From: Trissonchulus latispiculum
Lineage: Eukaryota > Nematoda > Enoplea > Enoplida > Ironidae
Direction: 5' to 3'
Assembly (NCBI GenBank): GCA_030248195.1
Contig: JASAND010004331.1
Coordinates: 1 to 64,000 of the forward strand
Length of the DNA: 64,000 nt
Shown: in pieces, positions 1 through 10,735 of the stretch
How the letters are laid out: the number at the start of each line of letters is the position of its first letter
Numbering within the stretch: the stretch's first letter is position 1
The notes under the pieces: generated by a model
What the model was told of the DNA's origin: nothing
Seen by the model: only the letters and a program-made list of their open reading frames with translations
Databases searched by the model: none
Made by a program: the position numbers and the translations under genes

Positions 1-413
1 AATGTGAACCATGAACCCTATTGGTGAATTTCTCGATTCCTACTGAATACTGGCAACTCTAGCTAAACAAACATAATAATCTATACAATTATTGCTTGGA
101 CATTATTTGACAATTACATTCCATATTGATGACCTTCGCTCTTCTTCACCGTTCCATGGCATGAGAATTCATCCTGGTGATTTGATCATTTGAAACCTCT
201 TTTAAAGCTGATTTTAGATTACTTTTAACGTTTTATTTTATTAATTCCATTACACATTACGTCTGGAGGTTGACAACTCATGCCCTTACGCTTTGTGTAA
301 ATTTGACCTGACTTAGAGTTTTCCTACACCCATTACGTAATGGATGAAACTTTTGAATGTATCCTTATTTTGGAGACCTCTGCGAGGCACGACACGAACT
401 GCAAGGCTTCAGA

Positions 414-1270
414 TAGTGTTGTTGCCCCGCCGGTTTGTTTTGACCCGGCCGGCTGAGCTTATGAACCCGGCCGGCGGCGGGCCGTTTCCGCCCGACCGGC
501 CGGCCGGGTGATGCAAACCGGCCGGTACCAGTTTTGCCATATTTTGCAAAATATTTAGCATTAATTGATGCATGGTTATGTATAACCAAGAGTATATAAT
601 ACCAAGAGTGGGAAGCTTAGCCCTTCCTAATGGAGATGGCCTGCGAGATGCTCGGCACATTAAGGCTGAAATCTCGGGGGGCGGGTCTGTTCAGCATGTG
701 TTTATATACGTTTGAACTAAAACGCATCTGATTGACCAATCGCCTACCTTATGTTAAATTTGCGTGTATAAGTGGACCCCCCGAGATCTCAGGGGGGGGG
801 GGGGGTTCCCGCTTAGCATTGTTAAGCGTGTATTTATATGCTATTGAATTGAAATATATTTGATTGGCTACTTAGCTACCGTAATCGTCATCAGTGCATT
901 TCAGTTCGACTGCATATAAACACACGCTTAACAACGCTAAGCGGGACTCCCCCTGAGATGTCGTAAATTTGACGGTGAACTTATACACGTAAATTTGACA
1001 TAAGGTATTTGATTAGCCAATCAGATGCGTTTTAGTTAAAACGCATGTAAACACATGCTGAACAATGGTAAGTGGTACCCCCCCCCCCGAGATTTCGGCC
1101 TTAATGTGCCGAGCATCTCGCAGGCCATTTCCATCAGGAAGGGCAAGGCTTCGCACTCTTGGCATTATATACTCTTGGTATAACAGACAAAATCAAGTAT
1201 AATGTCCTTTTTCTGAAGATCGGCCGGCCGGCTGCTTCTCACGGGTTTTCCTCGACCGGCAACAACTCTA
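414..1270. mobile_element. hAT-like non-autonomous DNA transposon
   Basis: The ends are TAGTGTTGTTGCC on the left and GGCAACAACTCTA on the right, which are imperfect inverted repeats. They are flanked by the near-identical 8-bp sequences gcttcaga (406-413) and gtttcaga (1271-1278). An 8-bp duplication with TAG-starting termini is the hAT pattern. The subterminal DNA is very GC-rich (repeated GGCCGG). There is no transposase. A second element (587-1177) lies inside it, so this one is older. Confidence 0.65.
587..1177. mobile_element. Inverted-repeat element, CAAGAG family copy 1
   Basis: Long inverted termini begin CAAGAGTATATAAT and continue for about 85 bases with few mismatches (587-670 against 1095-1177). 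Seven-base direct repeats gtataac flank it at 580-586 and 1178-1184. Inside are further inverted segments around G-runs. No coding capacity is seen. Related copies are at 41320-41670 and 56521-56898, also with about 7-bp duplications. The superfamily is uncertain; P-like or hAT-like are both possible. Confidence 0.7.
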
Positions 1271-1379
1271 GTTTCAGATCACAAAGCAGACTAATTAGTT
1301 ACTCTTATAATTTTGTAAACAAATCTCCGTGTTCGTGTGTGCTTGTTTTTGTGCATGAGAGGAGTAGAGACGAGCACGG

Positions 1380-1446
1380 GCCGGACCTTTTCGACCTGGC
1401 TCGGCCAGTTCCAATATCTTGCTCGGCCGGCCCGGCCCGCCAAAAG
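1380..1446. repeat. GC-rich GGCCGG repeat fragment
   Basis: A short block of repeated GGCCGG/GGCCCGG lies just right of the hAT-like element and resembles the subterminal DNA of the hAT-like elements elsewhere in the window. It is probably a transposon remnant. No matching second end was found. Confidence 0.3.
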
Positions 1447-1599
1447 AATATTTTCAAAATTTTACTAACAATATTATTTCAAAGACTTCAATGCATGATG
1501 GAAACGCAAAATCATATATGCTACGAAATGTTAAATCTTGCGGTTAAATAACTAGAATGAGTGAATGTTTAGCTATTTTTAGTGATTTCACAACATTTT

Positions 1600-1797
1600 C
1601 TAATGTCGATCCGGCACGTTACAGTCTGATCCGCCACGACAAGAGAAGTTTAGACGTGTCATTACAGCACCTTCGAACCGAAAAAGTCGAGCATGAGGTG
1701 GGGATCAAAACCACAACCTTTGGTGATCTAGGCTAACGCTCTACCGATTGGGCTATTCAGGTACAATCGAGCCAAGCTTAAGTTTAAACTCGTTCCC
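1600..1797 (-). mobile_element. tRNA-derived SINE, copy 1
   Basis: On the minus strand a tRNA-like head (about 1690-1765) has an A-box-like AGCCCAATCGG and a B-box-like GGTTTTGATCC. It is preceded by a conserved gggaacgagttt segment and followed by ggtgctgtaatgac. The same order of blocks recurs at 26709-26855 and 30060-30215, which marks it as an interspersed family rather than a functional tRNA gene. Confidence 0.65.
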
Positions 1798-2818
1798 TTG
1801 CCATTTCAGAGCAGACTTTTTCTTGCCAACCCACACGTCTGGTGGTGGGTCCTGCCCACTTCTCAAAAGGACTTTACCAAGATAAACAATTCGGCAAAAT
1901 GAATATTCAGAAATTGTAAGTCTGTATTCAATTGGGCCTTCCAAAGTTTCAGCTATTTTTGTCTTAACCAACGTATTAATTTTAATTTTGCTCCTAAAAG
2001 GCAAACAACAGAAACTAGAACCCGACAGAATTGCATTACGATGCGAGCTGTCTTTTGTCTAATAATTCTAATAATAGAGAATCCAGGGACAATTCTACAG
2101 TTCTAAAAACCTTCCAAAGCTATTTCCTTTCCTTTTAGAGGACATTGAATGGAATTGCACGAAAATTGAGTGAAACATGAAACGGTTACACAACTGGTTA
2201 TCGATTTGCGTGTGAGGAATCAAGTTTCTCTAGCGACTGACCCCATACATTATGCATCATCAATCGGATAGGTTTCATAAACAAGAAAGCGTTTTTAAGT
2301 GCTTTCACCCATTTCGTTTATCCTTGCATCTGTGCCTATAAAGACTGATGCTATCAGCAAGCTGCGTTTTTAAGTGAAAAGCGATTTATCACATCCGGCA
2401 TTTTTTACGTCGATTTAGCTTGAAAAATAGCTTTCTACACATCTTTTCTGTTTCAGAAAAATATGAAACCTGATTCGATGATGCTGCAATTTTAACTGAA
2501 GTTGAAATTGAGTGGGCAAATTTTTCCTCAACTTTGCGCAGAGGCAGTACCACAATCAATGAGGTTTATCCGAGATGTGGTTATTGCTGGTTGAAAACTA
2601 TACCCAATACCTCGCCGTGCGGATCTGAAATATGATTCGCATAGGCAATATTTGAATGTCCCTGAAAAGGGATCATAATATTTTAGATTTAGAATTAAAA
2701 ATTCTTCAAGTGCCACTGTTCCTGGAACTTGAAATGACTTTTATAAAAATTTAAATTTCTGAATTTAGATTTGAATATTAGGTTCAAGTTTCTTCAGTAG
2801 TACCATTTTGCTGAATCT
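1798..2818. other. No gene recognised
   Basis: AT-rich sequence with only short, unconvincing open frames on both strands. I see no splice-linked coding pattern, RNA gene or repeat structure that I can support here. Confidence 0.5.
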
Positions 2819-3960
2819 GAATCTGAAGTTGTAACTTGTCGATGCCTTATACTGTTCTAGAGATTAATAACTGAGCAATAAGTATACTTTATAGCACACC
2901 TTAGCGTGCATTCACTGATTTATACGCACGCCGTGTGGGAAGCTCCGAGTGTGGGGCACGAGTGCGCGAAGCGCACGAGTGCCACGCACGAGGGCTTCCC
3001 ATACGACGTACGCAGTAGAAATTAGTGAACAACGCTAAGGTGTGTTGTAAAGTACTTATACAACGATTCAACCTCTCCTTAATTGATGAAACCTTACTCA
3101 TTTATGTTGCAGCTGACAGCTAAGTTTAGACAAATTTCAACATGAAATGGCAGCAACATTGTTACTTGCCACGGCTGGGAGGCCTAATTTTTGGTGTGCA
3201 GCAGAGCTGTCTAAGTTGGAGCTCTGCTGTACACACGCTGTAGCATGCAGGAAACTGTATGCTACAGCAATTTAGATTAGGGACTGGCTTCCCAGCGTGC
3301 GTATAACTCAGTTATACGCACGCTGCACTGTGCATTATCTGATTTATATGCACAGTCTTTACATAGGAAAAGTGCAAAAGAGTTGTATAAATAATTTTAT
3401 TTACATTATGTGGGTGCAAAACATCACAACGCAATTAAAAGTTGACCATTAACCACAAATTGTACTTGCTCGAACGGGATCTTTTCAACTTTACCCACCA
3501 TCCAGTGCTAAAAATTTCAGCTTGACCTGGGGAGAAATTTGGGAGACCCGAGTTAAAAATTTCGATATAACCGATTTTTTCCATTTTACAATTTTCGTAT
3601 TTTCGATTCGCAGGAGGATTTTGCCATGTAATCTGAAGTTGTGATTTGTCGATTCCTTAATTAATAAAGTTCTAGTTCTACTGTTCTAACTGAGCAATAA
3701 ATAATTTTATTTACATTATGTAGGTGCAAACATCACAACGCAATTAAAAGTTGACCATTAACCACAAATTGTGCTTTCTCGCAAGTCAAAGGGATCTTTT
3801 CAACTTAACCCATCCTCTAGTGCTAAAAGTTTGAACTTGACCTGGGGAGAAATTTGGTATGTCTGTTTTCAACCACGTCGAGTTAAAATTTTCAATTTCG
3901 CGAAATTCGTTTTTCCATTCTACTATAATAGATTTTTCGATTCGCAAGGGGGGATGCATA
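2819..3960 (+). repeat. Direct duplication of a ~310-330-bp segment
   Basis: The stretch starting atctgaagttgt at 2819 recurs from 3629. Both copies share a fragment ending gagcaata, then ataattttatttacattatg, then aaccacaaattgt, then cttgacctggggagaaattt, and both end with ttttcgattcgca. Copy 1 is interrupted by a roughly 508-bp insertion (2881-3388); copy 2 has the uninterrupted junction and so acts as the empty site. Confidence 0.75.
2881..3388. mobile_element. Foldback-type insertion inside duplicated copy
   Basis: The boundaries come from comparison with the uninterrupted copy at 3629-3960. The insert is a chain of inverted repeats: cacaccttagcgt near 2895 pairs with acgctaaggtgtg near 3035; tgctgtagcatgc pairs with gtatgctacagca; and gcgtgcgtataac pairs with gttatacgcacgc (3295-3323). 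There is no coding sequence. The target duplication is very short (perhaps ATA). Confidence 0.6.
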
Positions 3961-5276
3961 GTGCTTATATTGATCTAAAGAAAAGCCTAATCGAAGAACC
4001 TTCTACCACGATGATAATTTTACGTACAACTTAACAGCTAAATCGAGACAAAATGCTGTTTGGTTTCTCTGTACAAATCGAAATAAGCTCGAATTCCTCG
4101 AAGCAAAATTTTTTGCGATATTTGAGATCTCAGCGTGGTGGGGGAAAACATTTTGGACTGGACAGGTTTTCAAAATTTTAGCATTCGAAGGTGGGATAGA
4201 TTGAAAAAACCCTGTTAGTATTTCGCTTGACGGTGAAACCTTTTTGTGACAACAAAAAATAATCAATATTTCAGTTCTGGTCTGGAAAGTAATTGGATGT
4301 CTAATTCTGGAATCAATAGAGTTCATTAATTCCGTTAATTGGATGCTAATCAGGCTAATTAATCGAAAATTTCTGAATCTCGATGTCCAAGAATGATAGG
4401 GGCTGTTCTTTGACTAGTTCGATATCAGATTCAACAGTAGATCGAAGAATCTCCTGAAACAAAACAATCAATTTGTTAAAATTTAATTCATTTAATTCAA
4501 TTTTAATTTAATTTTAATTAAATTCAAGTTCAGGCAACATCCGTTAGAACCATAAGAATTTTGCAAAGTTTTTTAAACTTAATTTTGGCATTTGTAATAT
4601 TCTGAGCACAACATTGCACCAAGCGGAAGCAATTTTTGTTGCATTTTTTCTAACTTTTTTGCAGAACAAGTTCGCAATCCTGCACAAAATTCAGCCATCT
4701 TTCTTAAAAGGGGTCTACATTTGGAGAGACAGTTAAGTCAAAGTGCCTTTGACAGAACTTGTAACCATAAATTCTCCATGTGATTTTTTATTACACCTAG
4801 TCCGATGAAGGCGGCAAGATCAAAGGAAAGACGACTACAGTAATTACATACTTTACGCTACACAACCAGCTACAGTAATACATCCAATGTACAGTCTAGG
4901 AGAAATGAAGTAATATTGTTTTAAATTAAATTTTAAACGAATATATTTAACCATTTAGTTATGTATTTTACAAATATATTAAATATAGCACGCCGAGTGT
5001 TACGCACCGAATTTTAGCCTTAAATTACACAACGGATTGAAAAAGCGACGCCAAAAGTGACCAATTTTGAGCACCATAATTAATGTTTAAATTGTTTCTC
5101 AATTCCACCCTGTCGTCTGCAAAGCTATTTATTTGTCCAACTCTACTGTACTGCAATGTAAGTAGAGGATTATATCTTTAGAGCTTGTCAACAGTAAGCT
5201 GAAACTAAACAAGCTAATCATAATTTTTCGTAAAATCGGCCAAAATTTTCAATATTTTTTTCTACAAATGGAACAG
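3961..5276. other. No gene recognised; AT-rich
   Basis: There are no supported genes. At about 4478-4532 there is low-complexity TTTAATT sequence. The small open frames on either strand have neither splice signals nor protein-like composition. Confidence 0.5.
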
Positions 5277-5282
5277 TTTATT
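5277..5282 (-). terminator. Candidate polyadenylation signal for the SGNH gene
   Basis: On the minus strand this is AATAAA, about 235 bases after the hydrolase stop codon. It is the first canonical hexamer that I noticed downstream. If it is used, the 3' untranslated region contains the repeat at 5300-5425. Confidence 0.35.
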
Positions 5283-5299
5283 GCAAATTAATAGCAAGA

Positions 5300-5425
5300 T
5301 CTAATAAAATTAGGGCTAATATTCCGAAACATTTGGTTAATTCATTCTTAAGGTACAAGCACCCTCGAAACTTCCAGGTCACGATACAAGCCCCCTCAAA
5401 ATTGTCTCAGACTCAACTACCCCTA
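5300..5425 (-). repeat. Dispersed 'GGGGGCTTGTACC' repeat, truncated copy
   Basis: On the minus strand it reads gagggggcttgtatcgtgacc followed by gggtgcttgtaccttaagaat. This matches copies at 28848-29105, 45400-45530 and 57373-57640. Confidence 0.55.
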
Positions 5426-5515
5426 AGTCCTAACCAATATACCAACTAGGGTGAGGTGGCTGTAGGTAAAGAAGGTCATGCACAGAACTCAAACCAGTTC
5501 AAAAACTTACACTGT

Positions 5516-6856
5516 TTAGAGATCTGAAATGGCGTCGGATCGATTTAGGTATGACCTAACTTCGCTCCAGACCCGCCGGGCTATCCGACTATGGCCCTGC
5601 CGGGTGGGATGGAAAGCGCCGAAGCAGTTTCCCTGCAGTGAGAGCGACTGTTCGATAGTCCGAATGAAGGATCGCTTGGAGCAGAGTCCGTGTCGATGAA
5701 AAATCGATGTGATCTGATCCACCGCGGTCCAGCCGAATCGAGCCGCCGTTTTGGAGATGGCTCGGTTGATCCGAGCCAGGACTTCGCGACTGGCTCGACC
5801 GAACTCGGCTCGAGTTGCGCTCCCAGCACAGCTCGAATCGAGCTGGCCGTCCTCGTTTCGCAGGAGGTCGTAGTAGTGCGGATAGAAGATGGAAGCGGGC
5901 GGAATCCCGGGAACCTTGGTATCCAGGGCCAGGGCCAACATTTTCAGATCTCGTTCCAGACCGTCAAAAAGTTTGGGCAACTTGGCAAACGTTTGATCCG
6001 AATTGCCCCAGAAAATCGAAAATAGGAGATCCGAAAAGTTGATGTCATTTCCCCCGACACTCAACAAGGTCACATCCGGTCGCAACGGTTGGTCACAACA
6101 GCCCTGACATCCGCAGAGCTGGGAATTTGCCACCTTTTGGATGGACTCCAGGGTGTCGAGTTGGGACGGTTGGTGGGGGAGGGTGGGATGGGGTCCCACC
6201 AAACCGTGAATTATGGACGCTCCGCTGCAGGCGAGGTAGGTAAACAGGATCCCGTAGTCGGAATAGGTCTGCTCTAGGAATTTGTAGGTCCGGTAGGCCC
6301 AGGACCCATATCCGCTCCGGTAGCAATCCCGGGATATCCACTGAGCCGGGATTAGTCCCATCAGCTGGGCTGGGATATCCGGATTACCCTGACCGGACGC
6401 GTAGGAATCGCCCAAGGCCACAATCCAGAGATCTCGGATCGGGAAATCCAATTGACCGGTGCCCACTAAATGGTCACCAGCGCTAGGGTTGGTCACTCTA
6501 ACCGTGACCCGAAAGTGACCCTGAAAGGGAGCGTGCCAGGTCAGGCTGCATTCGGTGTGGGGAAAGTCCACGGGTTCCATTGGCAAGTCGCCAACGGATT
6601 CGAGGTGCCAGGAGCATCGATAGGCGGAGGTTCGATTCCCACCGGGGGAAAGTTGGAAAAAGACGGATCGGGCCTGATTTAGGAAAGAGTCGGGATCGTT
6701 GGCGAATCCCTGAAATCCGGCGGACGGTGACTCGTAAATCCGGGGACGATAGAATTGGATCTGAAAATCTCCGGAGTTGGATTGGGGATGGGATAGGGCG
6801 AATTGGACCAGGACTAGGCAAATCTGAAACAAAAATGTTTTTACTGTTTTCTTCAT
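5516..6856 (-). CDS. Secreted SGNH/GDSL-family hydrolase (SEST-like)
   Basis: The 446-codon frame encodes a probable secreted esterase or lipase. A hydrophobic leader (about residues 1-22) is followed by a beta-rich region (about 28-140), which may be an Ig-like domain, and then an SGNH hydrolase domain. The catalytic blocks are clear: ALGDSYASGQG (nucleophile Ser151), GGNDI (Asn270) and AFHPTRQGH (His416). Several cysteines in between suit an extracellular enzyme. The substrate cannot be told. The first eleven codons contain a perfect acceptor (ttttttgtttcag on the minus strand), so the true exon may start at 6823 and be joined, in the same phase, to a short signal-peptide exon at 8653-8676. 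Either start gives a good leader. The gene is visibly GC-richer than its surroundings, which might mean recent origin by retroposition or transfer, but this is not proven. Confidence 0.88.
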   Translation of the reverse strand: MKKTVKTFLFQICLVLVQFALSHPQSNSGDFQIQFYRPRIYESPSAGFQGFANDPDSFLNQARSVFFQLSPGGNRTSAYRCSWHLESVGDLPMEPVDFPHTECSLTWHAPFQGHFRVTVRVTNPSAGDHLVGTGQLDFPIRDLWIVALGDSYASGQGNPDIPAQLMGLIPAQWISRDCYRSGYGSWAYRTYKFLEQTYSDYGILFTYLACSGASIIHGLVGPHPTLPHQPSQLDTLESIQKVANSQLCGCQGCCDQPLRPDVTLLSVGGNDINFSDLLFSIFWGNSDQTFAKLPKLFDGLERDLKMLALALDTKVPGIPPASIFYPHYYDLLRNEDGQLDSSCAGSATRAEFGRASREVLARINRAISKTAARFGWTAVDQITSIFHRHGLCSKRSFIRTIEQSLSLQGNCFGAFHPTRQGHSRIARRVWSEVRSYLNRSDAISDL

Positions 6857-8652
6857 TTATTCGATTAAAATTGTTAGGGGGAAAAGTAAAGTTATTTTAC
6901 ATTATTTCAAAAAGTGAGGTTTAGCACATTTTCTGTGTATTCGCACGTTTTGCAAAAATCAGCATCAAAGCCCTCCAATTAATGTTATAAATTTTTTTAT
7001 ATATAATTATATTAATATAGTTATAAATCTTTTTGTCTTTCTTATCAATCAAATAAACTAATGCAAATAATAATCCTATCGAATAATGCAAAACTGCATT
7101 TTTAGAGTTCTAACTTACTAAAAATAGTCGTTTGGTGTTTTCTTTTGGAGATGTCCAAGAATCCAAAAAGTTCTTTAGAAAAAGGGTAACCAATGAATAA
7201 AAAGTTGTCATTTCATGATTAAAATTTGCAGCAACCACTCAAATAAATTTAAAATTTTTGAAGATTCTGTGCCTCTGCTTCTGTTTAAAGATTTGCTGAT
7301 TCCCGTTTAAAGAATGAAAATAACACAATTTCAGATCTGATAAAGTATAGCTTGATTTGGACAAAACGCCTAGTTGTTTCCACGGGAGAATGTTAAGTTT
7401 GACACTGTTCAATTCTGTAGACACTGTGGTCAAACATTACTCATGAAAAGCCAAGAAAGTTCGTCACAAAAATCAGGCTACGAAAGGCTATGGGTTCAGT
7501 GCTCAATTTTCAATGTTTCCACGATTTTGGAATTGGGTGTTATGTATCATCAGTTTAAAATGATAAACTTAGTAGGTTACATAATGTAAGAGCAAGCAAT
7601 CGGAAATTTGATGAATTGAAGAATAATTACTGAAGAATTTCACAGCACTTTTTCGCTTAATGTCATCTCATGAGGTCCGTTGTTCATAAATTGACGAAGC
7701 ATTGGGTAACTATTTCACCAAATAATGGATAAATATTTAACATTTTTCCTAAATTTAATCTGCACCAATAACTTACAAATCTGAGTGTAATGTAATTTAA
7801 AGCCTAAATTGCAATTCTAAACATAAATGATAAATTTAAGTCAAACTGAAAACTTTGGAACTTCAGATAGTTTTGTAAATCGGATAACTTAAAGGATGGC
7901 AGAAGGTACTCCCACAAAAACGGCTGGATCCGCCCCTCGACGAAAAGGGAAACAGGCAGACCCCGAACCAATTTAGGCCAAACAGTTTTAAGCAAACTAA
8001 GGATTCTTTCTCAAAGGCTCGTCAAAAATTGCAGAACATGATTATAAAATAGATATTTTTGGCTATTTCTAGCTGGCATTTCTGAAAAATTTGCAAACAT
8101 TTGCTCATTCCAGGGTGAATCCTCTTAAAATTTACGGAGATAGCTCCTCTTTAAAAGTTGGGGTTGACTGTGTCAAGGTATGATTTTGCACCCGTTCAGA
8201 TGAATTACTAAGGGCCTTTTTAAGAAAGCTTAGAGTAGAGGAGAGTTAAAATTAGCTGTTTTATCTCGTTTTAACTCCACTCAAGCTTCAGGAGTTTCCC
8301 TCTTTTAATTTTTTCATGAAAAGGGTCGGGTTAATTTTAACTCTACTCTATCCTTTCTTGAAAAGGTCCTGAAAGAGAATGAATGGAGCACTGGGTGAAT
8401 CAAAGCCATTATTCGAAGTAAAATAAGTTAATACAAAATTGTTGTACGATCTAAAATTAGTCTACGATCTACGAATTTCTGTAAACTCCCTCGAAAACAT
8501 TTACGAACTAAAATTAGAATTAAAAATTTGTGTTCCTTCCTCCTCCAGTAAATTTGCACGATAAAATATTCGTTTTTAAACGTCACATTAGTTCATAAAT
8601 TACACTAATTAAACTAACAGTTGGCAAACTTTTACAGAAAAATTGGACTTAC
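6857..8652. other. Upstream region or intron of the SGNH gene
   Basis: AT-rich sequence with no supported gene. If the acceptor at 6824 is used with the donor at 8647-8652 (gtaagt on the minus strand), this is a single intron of about 1.8 kb. It contains the short inverted-repeat element at 8211-8370. Confidence 0.45.
8211..8370. mobile_element. Short inverted-repeat element (MITE)
   Basis: Left arm agggcctttttaagaaagct continues through agagtagaggagagttaaaat. The right arm is its reverse complement with few mismatches, ending ttcttgaaaaggtcct. It is about 160 bp long with no coding sequence. No clear target duplication was identified. Confidence 0.6.
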
Positions 8653-8676
8653 CAAAACCACACAGCTCATCAGCAT
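8653..8676 (-). CDS. Possible first exon of the SGNH hydrolase
   Basis: On the minus strand an ATG opens eight codons (MLMSCVVL) that end exactly at a consensus donor, gtaagt, in phase 0. This is the phase of the acceptor at 6824-6826. Joined to ICLVLVQFALSHP they make a typical signal peptide. The open frame extends upstream, so the real start could lie further away. This is an inference from splice signals only. Confidence 0.4.
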
Positions 8677-10212
8677 ACTGACTGCGACACACCACACCAA
8701 ATATTTGCCCAACTTTGAAAGGATAATGTTAACAGTATTGGAGGAAATGTTAAACCAGAGAAATTTGGCAAGAAAACATTCACCCAAATCTTTCGGAATG
8801 AATCTTACAGAAACTCTCTGACTCAAAGAACCACAAAAGCGCGCCGGCCCAAAACTGGCAGAAGTTTTGTAAAAGAGTTGAAATATTTTGTAAGAAACAA
8901 GCGTTTTATTGCTGCACATTTGCTATCCCTATAATAATGTACATAAGTGTGTTTAAAATTCTTCCCCTTTGATGTTTGCCGCCTTCTCTAAACACTATGT
9001 TGTATAAGATTGGTGGAGTTATATGTTTAGTTTAGAATTCCCCCCAATATAAACGGGGGCTATTTAAGGAGTTTAGGGTCGCCCACCCAGTCCTATAAAA
9101 TAGGTAAAAGTTTAGGCTTAAGGGAGCCCCGCCCCCTTTGGGTTAACTCTTGGTTCCAACAACATCAAAGGGAAGCCGACAAGTTAGTATTATGTTTTTT
9201 GTGAGAGGGTTAATAATTTCCAGGAGAATAGTCAAAAATAGGAGATCTCTTAATAAAGTTTAACTGTCACTTTATTGGCCCTTGTAAACGGAGTTACGCA
9301 AGCAATAGACTTGTCAGTTTGTTCAAAAGATCATTAAAATGTTGCCACCATAGAATTGTTGAAGAACAGCATTTAAAGCTTTTATAGCATAGAAAGCATA
9401 GAAATTATCAGTTTTGCCTGGAAATAGAAAATGAATGAGCCCCTAAAAGACGTTTGCTAAAACTTTGTGGGGTTTGTGATGCGAAAATTGGAACCTACAA
9501 TGTTATGTCATACACTGCAATCAGAGCAATCTTCTAAGCTTTAAACGATTTGGTGTATCCTCAAAAAAGGCTGCTTTCCAATTAATTGACAGGTGCTTAG
9601 CTAAGTAATTTCACTGCAATTTTGGATAATGTTTATACCATTAAATAATAAATAGTATTTGGTTGCTGTACTGTTGGGTTACTACAGGGTCTGAGATTGC
9701 ATGTAATATTTTTGGCCAAGCCAATTCAACATGGCTCGTCCTTGATCCGAGACTATCACTTGCTTCTCGGCAACAGCAGCTTAGCTACTACCCATTTCAA
9801 CGGACGGTCCGCCTCATTTTAAAACACGAACCAAAAATGTGAATGAAACGCGACTGTGAGAAAGGAAAGCAGGTATTGCACCGCAAGCAGAAATAGAAAA
9901 TGTGGCTGATGCCCTGCCCTGTCTTTCGCATTGAGTTTAGCACCCTGGCTAATTGCAGTTGCGGTTTTTGAATTTGCATTGGATTAGGTGGCAATACAAT
10001 GAACAATAATGGCAATGTGCGGACAATAGACAAGAATCAGCTCATTATTATTTCACGCAAGCCAGCTTCACGCACCTACTTTCAGCAATGATTTGGTGTG
10101 CAACGTCAACGTCTAAGCTTAAGTTTTATATTGCCAAGATTTACCAGAAATATTGCCAATTTAATTTAATTAAAGATTTGGAAGAAGAAAATATCTAGCC
10201 TCAACTGAATAG
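8677..10212. other. No gene recognised
   Basis: There is no supported coding sequence. The short open frames (for example 9797-10033, minus) lack convincing splice context. No RNA gene or clear repeat was recognised. Confidence 0.45.
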
Positions 10213-10485
10213 CTAAACATATACCTCGTCGAACAAGCTAAAGCTGAGATATTGTGGAAAAAGAGTTTTATTACACATTTCGTTGAAATCTGTACAAATT
10301 TGCTGAGACACAAATCTGTTGAAATGTTCCATCAGATGTCTTATTTCTTCGATATCAGAATTGCAGATTTGTCTAAGTTCTTCTAGCACTGCATCTGCTT
10401 GCTGTTTACGATTTCTGTGCTGTGAACAGGATGATATTAATGATACGATAATGATAACAATACTTTGAATTAATATTTTCAGCAT
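10213..10485 (-). CDS. Hypothetical small secreted protein (possible exon)
   Basis: The 90-codon frame starts with a strong leader (MLKILIQSIVIIIVSLISSC), followed by a charged, helix-prone stretch with several cysteines. A potential donor, gtatat, follows the codons for FDE just before the stop, so this may be the first exon of a longer gene. It starts 198 bases from the ATG of receptor gene A and is transcribed away from it, so the two could share a promoter region. I do not recognise the family. A chance open frame is a real alternative. Confidence 0.35.
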   Translation of the reverse strand: MLKILIQSIVIIIVSLISSCSQHRNRKQQADAVLEELRQICNSDIEEIRHLMEHFNRFVSQQICTDFNEMCNKTLFPQYLSFSLFDEVYV

Positions 10486-10683
10486 TTCATATCTAATGTA
10501 AGCTTCTCCTTGGTATTTCTCCTTCCTTATTGAGACAATGTTAATTGAAGAGTTTACGTAATTTAGCCCCCCTTTATGTGATGATTACCTGCATATTCCT
10601 TGCTGTGCACGAGGACCATTAAGTCACTGACATTAATATTGACATTAATTTACTTTACTTCTGCATACTGAATCATTCGCCAA

Positions 10684-10735
10684 ATGAACCTTGGAGATGT
10701 CTGGCTACTTTCGACTGCCTTATTCGGTTGTTTTG
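10684..10735 (+). CDS. Gene A exon 1: signal peptide
   Basis: Seventeen codons (MNLGDVWLLSTALFGCF) plus one base end at donor gtgagc, phase 1. The phase matches the next exon. The first exons of gene B (35992-36046) and of the putative gene C (63460-63514) have the same layout, which decided this start. Confidence 0.7.

Noticed and set aside
3771..4326. ORFs 3771-4034 (+) and 4003-4326 (-)
   Set aside because: Partly within a direct duplication, no splice support, and no conserved protein pattern.
5581..6821. Overlapping ORFs on both strands of the SGNH gene (for example 5690-6025, 6093-6341, 6498-6821)
   Set aside because: They are other-frame shadows in a GC-rich coding exon with no family features of their own.
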